Position numbers and translations under genes: made by a program. The notes beneath the pieces are model-generated. The model was not told the DNA's origin and made no database searches. It was given only the letters and a program-made list of their open reading frames with translations. A stretch of DNA of 64,000 bases, taken from NCBI RefSeq assembly GCF_900111615.1, contig NZ_FOHU01000003.1:124001-188000 (forward strand). Direction: 5' to 3'. This stretch comes from Natronincola peptidivorans (GTDB lineage Bacteria; Bacillota; Clostridia; Peptostreptococcales; Natronincolaceae). Each line of letters opens with the position of its first letter. Position 1 is the first letter of the stretch. Positions 25,833-35,042 of the stretch are shown here, piece by piece.

Positions 25833-26005
25833 TCAAAAAAAGCATCTTCGATGCTTTCGCTGGGTGAAACAACTAAGCGATCATCACAATTTAGCAAGCT
25901 AAATTAGATGCCTGCTTATAGGAAACCCTAGGTTTCCTTCGACGGCTGCTCTGCAGCCTGAGCACCTTCCTGAATGCGGGCAGAGGATTTCATCCCCTAC
26001 AACCC
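25833..26005. repeat. Structured intergenic repeat, copy A
   Basis: This stretch shares an ordered set of elements with copy B at 34849-34970: a small hairpin with a TTCG loop (AAGCATCTTCGATGCTT here), a stem AGGAAACC-CTA-GGTTTCCT, then TTCGACG, a CTGC/GCAG stem, GCAGCCTGAGC, and a G-rich to CCCC end. The first stem has different bases in the two copies but still pairs, so structure seems to be conserved. No ORF is present. Copy A is longer, with about 50 extra bases after the first hairpin. Confidence 0.7.
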
Positions 26006-26015
26006 CTATTATATA

Positions 26016-26051
26016 AAAAATCCATCCAAGCATTACCTTAGATGGATTTTC
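26016..26051 (-). terminator. Terminator of the response regulator/kinase operon
   Basis: AAAAATCCATC pairs with GATGGATTTT around a 14-base loop, 38 bases beyond the kinase stop. The A-run gives a U-run on the minus-strand transcript. Confidence 0.8.
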
Positions 26052-26088
26052 TTTATAAATTAATCAGCTTCTTTTCTTATTATTCTTT

Positions 26089-27510
26089 TCATGGAAATCT
26101 AACGATAAATTTCGTTCCCACCCCTAGCTTGCTTTCCACTTGAATTTTACCATGATGGCTGTCTACAATCCACTTTGCAATAGCTAGGCCTAGTCCTTGA
26201 CCTCCCTGTGCCTTGGTTCTAGATTTATCTGCCCGATAAAATCTCTCAAATATATGAGATAAATCCTCTTGGGCTATACCTACACCAGTATCCTCCACCT
26301 CTATAACAGCTAGGGTTTTTTTCTTCCTATGATTGATTTTAATAGTTCCTCCCTCTGGAGTAAACTTTATGCTATTATCTACTAAAATTCTTAACAGTTG
26401 CTTAATTGATTTTCTATCACCAACAACAATAGCTTCTTCATTTGCTTCTACAATAAACTGATGCTTAGCATCAATCAGCTTTGTCTCCCTCACCACTTCA
26501 TCAATAAGTTCATGCATAGCAAAGGCTTCTTTCTCTAGCTTTTGAAGATTTTTATCTGTTCTTGCTAAGAAAAGCAGTTTTTCTGTTAAGTCCTTCATGT
26601 TTTCTGACTCACTTTTGATGGCTCCTATGGATTCTTCTAATACAGCCTTATCATCCTTTCCCCATCGATCCAATAGATTTGCATATCCTTGGAGGACTGA
26701 TATAGGTGTCCTAAGCTCATGAGATGCATCTGAGACAAATTGATTTTGTTGTTGATAAGATGCTTCAATTCTATCCAGCATTGCATTAAAGGTTTCTGCT
26801 AAGTCCTTTAATTCATCTTGAGAATCTCCCACATCTAGTCTTGTACTTAATTCATGAATAGAAATATGCTTAACTGTTTTGGTCATTCTTTGAATAGGCA
26901 TAAGCATTTTTCTTGAGGCTTTACTTCCTAAAATAAGGAGGATAATGACAGCGATACTATTTACAACAGCTAATGTTGAAAATAAAATCATCATATACAT
27001 CTCTTCTGTGTTTAACAGCTTTATGATTTCTATAGATAAAATTTGGTCATCTACTGTAACTGTTTCCTTCAGCCTCAAAGGGGGCAATATTGAGGTGTCC
27101 TCCTCTAGATCTCTACTGTCACCAGTAGAAAATATCTCTATATTTCTATTATCCACAAATCGGATGATTAGCTCTTCCTCTTCAGCTATTTCTACCAATT
27201 GATTTTCATAGAAATATGGATCTCTTGCTACTACAGTCTTTACCATCTCTAGATTTTTCCTGATTCCCTGTTGTGCTTGGTGTCTAAGAAAATACCCAGA
27301 CATCCCTAAAATGCTAGCACTAATCAATAAAAGCAACATGGTGAAAATCAATGCATACACTACTGTTATTTTGAAGGTAATAGAAAAGCGAAATAATTTT
27401 TTTATCCTGGTAAATATATAGGACATCCCTTGAAAAATTATTTTGATTAAATAGAAAATATAGTAAAATATCTTTCCTAGTATCTTAAAAAAATTATGTA
27501 ATTTACTCAT
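26089..27510 (-). CDS. Sensor histidine kinase (ArlS/CssS-like)
   Basis: 473-residue membrane kinase. Two membrane segments (about residues 48-75 and 173-195) flank an extracellular sensor of about 95 residues, then a HAMP domain, the HisKA helix with the phospho-histidine in SDASHELRTPISVL, and a full HATPase domain (N box near DNSIKFTPEGG, then DTGVGI and GQGLGLA). It overlaps the response regulator start-to-stop by eight bases (ATGAGTAA), so the pair is coupled. A role in envelope or surface regulation is only suggested by family resemblance. Confidence 0.88.
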   Translation of the reverse strand: MSKLHNFFKILGKIFYYIFYLIKIIFQGMSYIFTRIKKLFRFSITFKITVVYALIFTMLLLLISASILGMSGYFLRHQAQQGIRKNLEMVKTVVARDPYFYENQLVEIAEEEELIIRFVDNRNIEIFSTGDSRDLEEDTSILPPLRLKETVTVDDQILSIEIIKLLNTEEMYMMILFSTLAVVNSIAVIILLILGSKASRKMLMPIQRMTKTVKHISIHELSTRLDVGDSQDELKDLAETFNAMLDRIEASYQQQNQFVSDASHELRTPISVLQGYANLLDRWGKDDKAVLEESIGAIKSESENMKDLTEKLLFLARTDKNLQKLEKEAFAMHELIDEVVRETKLIDAKHQFIVEANEEAIVVGDRKSIKQLLRILVDNSIKFTPEGGTIKINHRKKKTLAVIEVEDTGVGIAQEDLSHIFERFYRADKSRTKAQGGQGLGLAIAKWIVDSHHGKIQVESKLGVGTKFIVRFP

Positions 27511-28180
27511 TTCTTAAGAGATATCCCACCCCTCTAATGGTATGGATAAGCTTTGTTTTGTATTTTTCATCAATCTTACTTCTTAAGTAGCGAATATACA
27601 CATCCACCACATTGGTATCTCCTAGGTAATCATATCCCCATACCTTTTCTAGTATTTTTTCTCTAGAAAGGACAATATTCTCATTTTCCATTAGGTATAA
27701 TAGTAAATCAAATTCTCTTTTTGTCAATTCTATAACATCTTGGTTGTAGGTTACAAGATGCTGTTTCTCGGCTAGCTTTAGCTTCCCTATCTTAAGAACA
27801 TCTACAGGCTGTGACCCTTCCTTATTTCTTTTCAATACAGTACGTATTCGTGCCAATAATTCTTCAATGGCAAAGGGTTTTGTAATATAATCGTCCGCTC
27901 CCAAGTCTAGTCCCATTACTTTATCCATTGTTTCATCCTTGGCGGTTAGCATAATGATGGGTACCTCTGTCGTCTGGCGAATCCGTCGACAAACCTCCAT
28001 ACCATTTAGCCCTGGCAGCATCACATCCAATAGTATCAAATCCGCCTTTTCACGAAGGGCTGTTTCTAATCCTTCTCTGCCATCATGGGCTTGTATTACT
28101 TGGTATCCTTCGTGCTGTAATTCCAGCTCTAAAAAACGAGCAATCTTTATTTCATCCTCAATGATTAGTATTTTAAACAT
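27503..28180 (-). CDS. OmpR-family response regulator (ArlR-like)
   Basis: 225 residues: receiver domain (DE near residue 9, phospho-Asp in LILLDVMLPG, Lys in YITKPF) and a winged-helix DNA-binding domain (ELTKREFDLLLYL, then VDVYIRYLRSKID and a terminal GVGYLL). The start at 28180 follows GAGAGAGGAAGAA; an upstream in-frame ATG at 28213 lacks a fitting site. The partner kinase overlaps its 3' end. Confidence 0.9.
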   Translation of the reverse strand: MFKILIIEDEIKIARFLELELQHEGYQVIQAHDGREGLETALREKADLILLDVMLPGLNGMEVCRRIRQTTEVPIIMLTAKDETMDKVMGLDLGADDYITKPFAIEELLARIRTVLKRNKEGSQPVDVLKIGKLKLAEKQHLVTYNQDVIELTKREFDLLLYLMENENIVLSREKILEKVWGYDYLGDTNVVDVYIRYLRSKIDEKYKTKLIHTIRGVGYLLRNE

Positions 28181-28318
28181 TTCTTCCTCTCTCCCCTTTA
28201 AAGGAATAATCAATCAATATTATCTTTATTATATAATATATTGGCTATCTAGGATATAGTAAGAAAACACATCCCATTCAAGGAAAAAAACCAGAAAAAT
28301 CTTCAGAATTATGGCATT

Positions 28319-28373
28319 AAAAAACCCAGCATACCTAGCGTATAAAAAGAAATACGTATAGGGACTGGGTTTT
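28319..28373 (-). terminator. Terminator of the DUF4342 gene
   Basis: AAAAAACCCAG pairs with CTGGGTTTT over a 35-base loop that holds a smaller stem (ACCTAGCGTAT/ATACGTATAGG, imperfect). It lies between the DUF4342 stop and the response regulator. Confidence 0.7.
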
Positions 28374-28398
28374 GTAAAGAACCAAAAGGTATAAATCC

Positions 28399-28872
28399 TT
28401 ACAAATCTTCCTTGGGATCTTTCTCAGTTCCATCCATTATGGAGTTTACACTGGAGGATACTTTATCAAATACTTTATTCACCTTCATATCTTCTCCATT
28501 TTTCTTTTCTATTCTAATTTTATGTCTTGTGATAAGAGCTAAAGGAATACCTGCTAAAGGAATAACTGGAGCCACAATACTGCCAATCACTGTTACAGTA
28601 AGGGATAAATTAACAATATTCCGCTCTTCCTTTTTAATGATAAGTCTGGTCTCATTTCCTTTTTCAATGATATCTTTAATAAAGCTGGTAGCATTGTTGA
28701 CAAAGGTTTCTGACTCCTTCTTTTTATCCGGTTTGGTTTTGTTGTCTTTTTCAAGTAAAATTAATGCCTCTACCAAATCATTATCACTTTTTTCTAAAGC
28801 TGTTTTTGCCTCTTCATAGCTGACATTTGCCCTGTTTCTTAATAAATCAATCTTCTCTAAATCAATACCCAT
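28399..28872 (-). CDS. UBA-like and DUF4342-domain protein
   Basis: 157 residues. The N-terminal ~45 residues resemble the UBA/TS-N helical fold of EF-Ts (NRANVSYEEAKTALEKSDND, then LVEALILLE). A Lys-rich linker follows. The C-terminal part is a DUF4342 domain with one or two hydrophobic stretches (VTVIGSIVAPVIPLAGIPLA). It may be a small membrane-associated protein. Function is unknown. The gene has its own terminator and lies between recQ and the response regulator. Confidence 0.75.
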   Translation of the reverse strand: MGIDLEKIDLLRNRANVSYEEAKTALEKSDNDLVEALILLEKDNKTKPDKKKESETFVNNATSFIKDIIEKGNETRLIIKKEERNIVNLSLTVTVIGSIVAPVIPLAGIPLALITRHKIRIEKKNGEDMKVNKVFDKVSSSVNSIMDGTEKDPKEDL

Positions 28873-28982
28873 TTTTACCCCTCCATTTTTCTTTTATAAT
28901 GCTATTATAGGCTATCTAAATTAGAGAGGTTTTAGAGTAACATTAGAATTAGATTAGAATTATGAATATATTTCCTAAAGAT

Positions 28983-30797
28983 TTATTTCTTTTCTTCACA
29001 ATAGGATTGAACCAAGTCTATAAAGTCTTTTCCATAGTTCTCATATTTTTTAGCTCCTACTCCATTGACGGCAAGGAAAGATTCTTTCTCCTGTGGTAAG
29101 TAAGCGGCTATTTCTTTTAAAGTTTTGTCATGAAAAATCATAAACGGGGGTATGCTTTTTTCCTGTGCTATCCTGTATCTCAGCTCCTTTAGTTGGTTAA
29201 ATAAGCCTTCATCAAATTCATCCTCTATCACCTTTTTCTTTTGTACTTTTGACTGTGAAGCTGTTGTTTCCATTAGCTCTTTCTTGTGATAAACCTTCAC
29301 CTCTCCCTGTAGCACGCCTCTGCATTCAGCAGTTAGCTTTAATACAGGAAATTTGTCTGTAGTAATATGAATATAGCCTCTAGATGCCAAAGTCATAATG
29401 ATCTCTCTTATAGCCTTTTCACTATAATTTTTCATTATGCTATAGGTAGATACTCTATCTAAGCCCCATTCCATTACTTTTTTATTTTTTGAGCCTCTTA
29501 AAACCTGTATCACTACATTAATGCCATACCTTTGATGGATTCGGTAGATACAGGATAATACCTTCTGTGCCTCAACGGTAATATCTATCATCTCTGACTT
29601 ATCTAAACAATTGCTGCAACTATCACAATGATCCTTAGCTATTTCTTCTCCAAAGTAAGCCAATATCTTGTTTCTAAGACAATCATTGGTGTGACAGAAG
29701 TCAATTAGGTACTGCAGGTTTTTATATTGTAGTGCCTGTCTTTCAGGGTTACTATGCTCATTTTCCATGATGAGTTTTTGTTTTACTACATCTGATGGCG
29801 AGTACATGAGTATGCAATGGCTCTTTTCTCCATCCCTTCCTCCTCTACCTGCCTCTTGATAATAAGCCTCCATGTTTTTTGGCATATTATAATGAATAAC
29901 GAATCTTACATCTGGTTTGTCTATTCCCATGCCAAATGCGTTGGTAGCAACAATTATCTGGGTTTTGTTAAACATAAAATCCTCTTGATTTCTTTGACGT
30001 AGATCTGCCTCCATACCACCATGGTATCCCCTGACTGAAAATCCTTTTTCTTGTAATTTTGTTACCAATCCCTCAACTGTTTTTCTAGTAGCACAATAAA
30101 TGATCCCTGATTCCCTTTGAAAGTTGTTGTTTAAATAATTCATTAGGAAATTAAGTTTATTTCCTTCTTTAACTACACGATAAAGCAAATTAGGTCGATC
30201 AAATCCTGTAGTTATTTCTAGGGGCTGCTTCAGTCCTAATAACCTTTTAATTTCTATAATTATCTCCTTTGTGGCGGTGGCTGTAAATGCCGCCACCACA
30301 GGTCTATTTTGTAATCCATTAATAAATTTTGGAATCTCAAGGTAACTGGGCCTAAAGTCATGTCCCCACTGACTGATACAATGTGCTTCATCAATGCCAA
30401 CCAACGATACCTTCAGCTCTCTAATGATATCCTTAAAACCACCAGTATTTAGTCGTTCTGGCGCTGCAAATATTATCTTATATCGCTTGGCTTTTATTTC
30501 TCTGATTCTTTCCATCAGCTCATCCTGTTGAAGGGTACTATTGATACAGGTGGCTTCTATTCCCATCTCATTCAATCCATCCACCTGATCCTTCATCAGA
30601 GATATTAACGGTGAAATAACGATAGTCACACCATCAAGTAATACAGCTGGCAGTTGATAGCAAAGAGATTTCCCGCCTCCTGTAGGCATAATCCCTAAGA
30701 CATCACCTCCTGCAAGTATTCTTTGTATCAGTTCTTCCTGCCCTTTTTTAAAGGTGTCATAACCAAAAAAATTTTTTAGCTCATTATATATATCCAT
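28983..30797 (-). CDS. recQ: ATP-dependent DNA helicase RecQ
   Basis: 3'-5' helicase of recombination and repair. The 604-residue product has Walker A in PTGGGKSLCYQLPA (about residue 39), the DEAH box (VGIDEAHCISQWGHDFR), motif VI (QEAGRGGRDG), the zinc-binding cysteines of the RQC region (CLRNKILAYFGE, CDSCSNCLD), and a C-terminal HRDC domain (residues about 525-600). Full length. The ATG is 14 codons before FKKGQEELIQ, in the normal place. Confidence 0.94.
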   Translation of the reverse strand: MDIYNELKNFFGYDTFKKGQEELIQRILAGGDVLGIMPTGGGKSLCYQLPAVLLDGVTIVISPLISLMKDQVDGLNEMGIEATCINSTLQQDELMERIREIKAKRYKIIFAAPERLNTGGFKDIIRELKVSLVGIDEAHCISQWGHDFRPSYLEIPKFINGLQNRPVVAAFTATATKEIIIEIKRLLGLKQPLEITTGFDRPNLLYRVVKEGNKLNFLMNYLNNNFQRESGIIYCATRKTVEGLVTKLQEKGFSVRGYHGGMEADLRQRNQEDFMFNKTQIIVATNAFGMGIDKPDVRFVIHYNMPKNMEAYYQEAGRGGRDGEKSHCILMYSPSDVVKQKLIMENEHSNPERQALQYKNLQYLIDFCHTNDCLRNKILAYFGEEIAKDHCDSCSNCLDKSEMIDITVEAQKVLSCIYRIHQRYGINVVIQVLRGSKNKKVMEWGLDRVSTYSIMKNYSEKAIREIIMTLASRGYIHITTDKFPVLKLTAECRGVLQGEVKVYHKKELMETTASQSKVQKKKVIEDEFDEGLFNQLKELRYRIAQEKSIPPFMIFHDKTLKEIAAYLPQEKESFLAVNGVGAKKYENYGKDFIDLVQSYCEEKK

Positions 30798-31002
30798 AGC
30801 TTCTCCTTTTAATATAATACTTAATTTGTCGCTAAAATTATGTTGGAGATGTGGTACTTAAACTTCCATTAACCAAGTATATAAGCAAAGATTATGGTTT
30901 TTATTTTTGTGTGAATCCCTTAGTTTCTTCATCAGGGGTAGGTGATTTAATAATGCCCCTCTAGGAAATCTCTTGTTTATTACAAACCCAATATATCATA
31001 AC

Positions 31003-31040
31003 AGAAAAAGCGAGTCAAAAGGAAACATTCCCTATGACTC
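31003..31040 (-). terminator. Terminator of the HD-GYP gene
   Basis: On the minus strand GAGTCA...GGGAA pairs with TTCC...TGACTC and is followed by GCTTTTTCT. It directly follows the HD-GYP stop. Confidence 0.75.
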
Positions 31041-31041
31041 A

Positions 31042-32859
31042 CTAAGCATCTATCTCTATTTGATTTTCCTTTAAAATCTTGATGAAGGTATCTACTACTT
31101 CAATGTCTAGCTGCCTTCCTTTTACTGCTTCAAGCTCCTCTAAAGCCTCTTCTTTTGTTAATGATATCTTCCTGTAGGGCCTTGTACTGGTCATGGCATC
31201 GTATGCATCGGCTACTGCCAAAATCTTGGCTGGCAAGCTGATTTCTTCTCCCTTTAACCCTCTAGGATAACCTTTACCATCAACCCTCTCATGGTGCTGA
31301 TAGATTATCTCCCTACTTTCTTTCAAAAATTCTACATCCGATAATATATTATAAGCAATCTGAGGATGTTTTTGTACAGTCTCTAGTGCTTCAGCTGATA
31401 TGAAGCCTTCCTTGTTTAAAATTTCTAGAGGAATACCTATTTTCCCTATATCATGAAGAAGACTGGCAAACTCCAGATTATTGATTTCTTCTTGATTCAA
31501 TCCCATGACCTTTCCAATGGCCAAAGAAATATTTCTCACTCTCTCGCAATGGCCACGGGTATAGCTGTCCTTTGCCTCTATGGAGTTAGCCAATGCTTTT
31601 ACCGTGGAGAGATAATTATTTCTTATTTCATTTAATAGATAGCTTAATTCTTCATTAAGGGCTTCTGTTTCCTCCGAAAATGCCAGTATCTCATCATTTT
31701 GCCCCATAATTTCCTTGTTTTTATCTATTAATTTTTTAACATTTAAGTCTCTTTCCTTTAGTAGTCCCTCTATTTCCACCAGCATTTCATTAAATTTATT
31801 CCCTAATACCTTAAACTCATCCCTTGATTGTATATCTGCCCGAACACCCATTTCCCCTTTGGATATTTTATGAATAACCTTCATGATTTCTCCTACAGGC
31901 CTTGTTACAATCAGAGAAAGTATGTACCCTATGATAAAAGCAATAGCGATACTTATAAGAGCTATCATCACCACTTGATTTTTTATAGGAGTAATCATCT
32001 CTATTATATCTACCGTTGTTATCCCCACTAGCTTCCAATTGGTTTGAGGTATTGTCAAATAGGTTATAATCTTGTTTTTCCCTTCAGTGGATGTGAACAT
32101 TTTTGTTCCAGAATCCCCCATTAAGATTTCTTGAAACCAGTCTTCATTTTTTGCTGTATCCATCAAAAGATCATCATCCGGGTGGGCATAAATATCCCCT
32201 TCATTACTAATTAGCATTAAATAGCCTTCATCTCCAAAAACTAGATTCTTTGTTATTTCTGAAAATTTATCAAGCTTTATGTCTATACCAATAACACCTA
32301 CCAAGTCATCCTGTTTTAAAACCGCTTTCGCTACCGTAACAACAATTAAACTAGATTCTCCAGCATCCACATATGGATCTGTCCAAATAACTCTATCAGG
32401 GTTTTCTGTTGCTTGTATATACCATTCTCTTTCCCTCGGATCGTATGACTCCGTTATAGATGGATCTATGGGACTTATGAGAAAAGAGCCATCTTCTTGA
32501 ACACCAAAATACATCCAGCCTATATCAGGGTTAGCCTCAACAATTCCCTTCCACTTATTAGCTATCCCATGCAAACCCTCCGGCATCTTATTTACCGTCT
32601 TTGGGTCTCCTGGGTTCTTTTTATAGCTGACAATATATTGATTATCTGCCCAATGATTTACCGTATACTCCATGCCTTCCATAAAGTTTTGGAAAAAATA
32701 ATTATAGATATTATCTAGGGTAGTAAAGTTTTTATGTTTGATATCCTCTATTAATATTTCTTTAGATTTTTTATATGCAAAAAATCCTAATGAGGATACA
32801 GAGGTTAGTATTACTACTAGCATAGCAATTGTTATTTTATTTTTAATGGATATTTTCAT
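31042..32859 (-). CDS. Membrane sensor with HAMP and HD-GYP domain (putative c-di-GMP phosphodiesterase)
   Basis: 605 residues. An N-terminal membrane segment (about 9-28) and a second one (about 290-315) flank a dCache-type extracellular sensor (YDPREREWYIQA and DPYVDAGESSLIVVTVAK are typical). HAMP and a coiled coil follow. The HD-GYP domain has HDIGKIGIP for metal binding, HHERVDGKGYPRGL and the HPQIAYNIL region. HD-GYP proteins hydrolyse c-di-GMP or related dinucleotides. The sensor could bind a small amino acid or organic acid. One of three c-di-GMP proteins between 31 and 46 kb. Confidence 0.9.
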   Translation of the reverse strand: MKISIKNKITIAMLVVILTSVSSLGFFAYKKSKEILIEDIKHKNFTTLDNIYNYFFQNFMEGMEYTVNHWADNQYIVSYKKNPGDPKTVNKMPEGLHGIANKWKGIVEANPDIGWMYFGVQEDGSFLISPIDPSITESYDPREREWYIQATENPDRVIWTDPYVDAGESSLIVVTVAKAVLKQDDLVGVIGIDIKLDKFSEITKNLVFGDEGYLMLISNEGDIYAHPDDDLLMDTAKNEDWFQEILMGDSGTKMFTSTEGKNKIITYLTIPQTNWKLVGITTVDIIEMITPIKNQVVMIALISIAIAFIIGYILSLIVTRPVGEIMKVIHKISKGEMGVRADIQSRDEFKVLGNKFNEMLVEIEGLLKERDLNVKKLIDKNKEIMGQNDEILAFSEETEALNEELSYLLNEIRNNYLSTVKALANSIEAKDSYTRGHCERVRNISLAIGKVMGLNQEEINNLEFASLLHDIGKIGIPLEILNKEGFISAEALETVQKHPQIAYNILSDVEFLKESREIIYQHHERVDGKGYPRGLKGEEISLPAKILAVADAYDAMTSTRPYRKISLTKEEALEELEAVKGRQLDIEVVDTFIKILKENQIEIDA

Positions 32860-33280
32860 GAAGACCCCTCTTTTGGTATCCCTTTACATTTTCATATAAT
32901 TATATCATTATTCAATAAATTAATTGAAGTGTTAATTAAATTTACACATATATCATTCTTCGACACAGTTCGATTTGTTCCTTCTTTTGTATGGAAAAAA
33001 TTTCTGCATCCTATCATTAATTTTCTTCTAACTTTTTTAAATCTTTCAATACAAAAATATATTTTTCCTCCTAAAGTTTCCTGAAATTATTATGAAAAAC
33101 TTCTTTCAAACAATAGCTATGTCGTATATAATCTATAATGTATGTTGTTTTTAAAAATATAAAAATATGACTACTAGATAGATCAAATATTTTAAGTATT
33201 TCTAAGAGCTTAAGGGTCATAAAAATATAGTTATATGCTATTGATTTTAAGGATTTTGCCAACAAGGAAAGGAGTATACG
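32860..33280. other. AT-rich intergenic region between HD-GYP and ABC-F genes
   Basis: Divergent promoter region of 420 bases. A minus-strand TATAAT lies at 32904-32899, about 40 bases before the HD-GYP start. The rest is very AT-rich, and I see no gene, hairpin or known RNA family. Confidence 0.5.
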
Positions 33281-34837
33281 ATGAGTATCTTAACAGTAAA
33301 AAATTTAAGCCATGGATTTGGAGATCGTGCTATCTTCAATAATGTGTCTTTTCGACTATTGAAGGGAGAACATATTGGTCTTATAGGAGCAAATGGTGAA
33401 GGTAAATCTTCCTTCATGAATATGATTACAGGCAAATTGGAGCCGGATGAAGGAGAAATCCAATGGGCTAAAAGAGTACGGGTTGGCTATCTAGATCAGC
33501 ATACTATACTGGAAAAAGGCATGACCATGCGAGATGCATTAAAGGGTGCCTTCCAATATCTTTTTGATTTAGAAACAGAAATGACTCAGATATGTGATAA
33601 AATGGCTGATGCCTCTCCTGAAGGACTAGAACAGCTACTAGAGGATATGGGTACCATCCAAGACATTTTAGATAATAACGACTTTTATGTTATAGATGCT
33701 AAGGTGGAGGAGATAGCTCGAGGCCTAGGCTTGGAGGAAATCGGATTAGAAAAAGATGTTCATGACCTTAGTGGTGGTCAACGTACTAAGGTACTGTTAG
33801 GGAAGCTGCTATTAGAAAAACCTGATATTCTTCTTTTGGATGAGCCCACCAACTATCTTGATGAGCAGCATATTCAGTGGCTTACTCGTTATCTACAGGA
33901 ATATGAAAATGCTTTCATTTTGATTTCTCACGATATTCCTTTTCTTAACAGTGTAATCAACTTAATTTATCATATGGAAAACCAGGAATTGAATCGTTAT
34001 CCTGGTGATTATGATAACTTTCTACAGGTTTATGATGCAAAAAAACAGCAGCTAGAGGCTGCCTATAGAAAACAACAACAGGAAATATCTGAGCTTAAGG
34101 ACTTTGTTGCTAGAAATAAGGCAAGGGTTGCTACTAGAAATATGGCTATGTCCCGTCAGAAAAAGCTGGACAAAATGGATGTAATTGAGCTTGCAAGAGA
34201 AAAACCCAAACCATCATTTGAGTTCAAAGGAGCTAGGGTCTCTGGTAAATTAATATTTCAAACAAAGGATTTGGTTATAGGATATGATGAGGCCTTATCC
34301 AAACCATTAAACCTTCGTATGGAGCGAGGCCAGAAAATTGCTTTAGTGGGTGCTAATGGATTAGGAAAAACCACCCTCCTTAGAAGTATTTTAGGAGAAA
34401 TTCCTTCCATCTCTGGTGCTGTAGAATTAGGGGATTATCTTCATATTGGCTACTTTGAACAAGAAATCAAGGAAGCTAACTATAATACCTGTATTGATGA
34501 AGTATGGCAGGACTTTCCTTCCTACACCCAATATGAAATCCGTGCTGCTCTTGCTAAATGTGGCTTAACTACCAAGCATATTGAAAGTAAAATAGTAGTG
34601 CTAAGCGGTGGTGAGCAAGCAAAGGTGCGATTATGCAAGCTCATCAATAGAGAAACCAATTTATTAATCCTTGATGAGCCTACCAACCATCTAGATGTAG
34701 ATGCCAAGGAAGAATTAAAACGTGCTTTGAAGGAATACAAGGGCAGTGTTCTTCTTATCTGTCATGAGCCTGAGTTTTACAGAGAGGTTACTACAGATGT
34801 GTGGAATTGCGAGACCTGGACCACTAAGGTAGTATAA
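33281..34837 (+). CDS. ABC-F family ATPase
   Basis: 518 residues with two ABC domains and no membrane segment. Walker A motifs are GANGEGKSS (about residue 37) and GANGLGKTT (about residue 359). The signatures are DLSGGQRTKVLLGK and VLSGGEQAKVRL, with LLLDEPTNYLD and LILDEPTNHLD as Walker B. The inter-domain linker (residues about 245-310) is charged. ABC-F proteins act on the ribosome in translation control or antibiotic protection. The second domain is followed by a short C-terminus without an extension, so a housekeeping YbiT/YkpA-like role is as likely as resistance. Confidence 0.88.
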   Translation: MSILTVKNLSHGFGDRAIFNNVSFRLLKGEHIGLIGANGEGKSSFMNMITGKLEPDEGEIQWAKRVRVGYLDQHTILEKGMTMRDALKGAFQYLFDLETEMTQICDKMADASPEGLEQLLEDMGTIQDILDNNDFYVIDAKVEEIARGLGLEEIGLEKDVHDLSGGQRTKVLLGKLLLEKPDILLLDEPTNYLDEQHIQWLTRYLQEYENAFILISHDIPFLNSVINLIYHMENQELNRYPGDYDNFLQVYDAKKQQLEAAYRKQQQEISELKDFVARNKARVATRNMAMSRQKKLDKMDVIELAREKPKPSFEFKGARVSGKLIFQTKDLVIGYDEALSKPLNLRMERGQKIALVGANGLGKTTLLRSILGEIPSISGAVELGDYLHIGYFEQEIKEANYNTCIDEVWQDFPSYTQYEIRAALAKCGLTTKHIESKIVVLSGGEQAKVRLCKLINRETNLLILDEPTNHLDVDAKEELKRALKEYKGSVLLICHEPEFYREVTTDVWNCETWTTKVV

Positions 34838-34848
34838 GAACAAAGTTG

Positions 34849-34970
34849 ACTTCGTCAATTTGTTTTCTCTAAGGGGACTTAGTCCCCCTTCGACGCCTGC
34901 TATCGCAGCCTGAGCCCCCCTTTAAATCAGCGGGGGAAACCCCTCTGCACTCCCCATGTCTAGAGAATTA
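34849..34970. repeat. Structured intergenic repeat, copy B
   Basis: Second copy of the element at 25833-26005, directly after the ABC-F gene. Order: a small TTCG-loop hairpin (GTTGACTTCGTCAAT), stem AAGGGGACTTAGTCCCCCTT, TTCGACG, CTGC-TATC-GCAG, GCAGCCTGAGC, GCGGGGGAAACCCCTCTGCA, then TCCCC. The stem bases differ from copy A but still pair. It is in the same orientation as copy A relative to the plus strand, though the neighbouring genes run in different directions. Confidence 0.7.
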
Positions 34971-34993
34971 AAAACCATAATTTCCTAGACATT

Positions 34994-35040
34994 AAAAAAT
35001 CTGTTGTACACACTTTATAATGGTGTGCAACAGATTTTTT
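34994..35040. terminator. Bidirectional terminator between ABC-F and GGDEF genes
   Basis: AAAAAATCTGTTG and ACAC pair with GTGT and CAACAGATTTTTT (15 or more pairs) around a short loop, between convergent genes. The left arm is A-rich and the right arm ends in a long T-run. Confidence 0.9.
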
Positions 35041-35042
35041 TA

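Noticed and set aside
30798-31002. 40-codon minus-strand frame between HD-GYP and recQ
   Set aside because: Looks slightly coding (RGALLNHLPLMKKL) but has no start, no binding site and no family I can name.
33071-33265. 64-residue minus-strand ORF before the ABC-F gene
   Set aside because: AT-rich chance frame without a binding site; lies in a promoter region.
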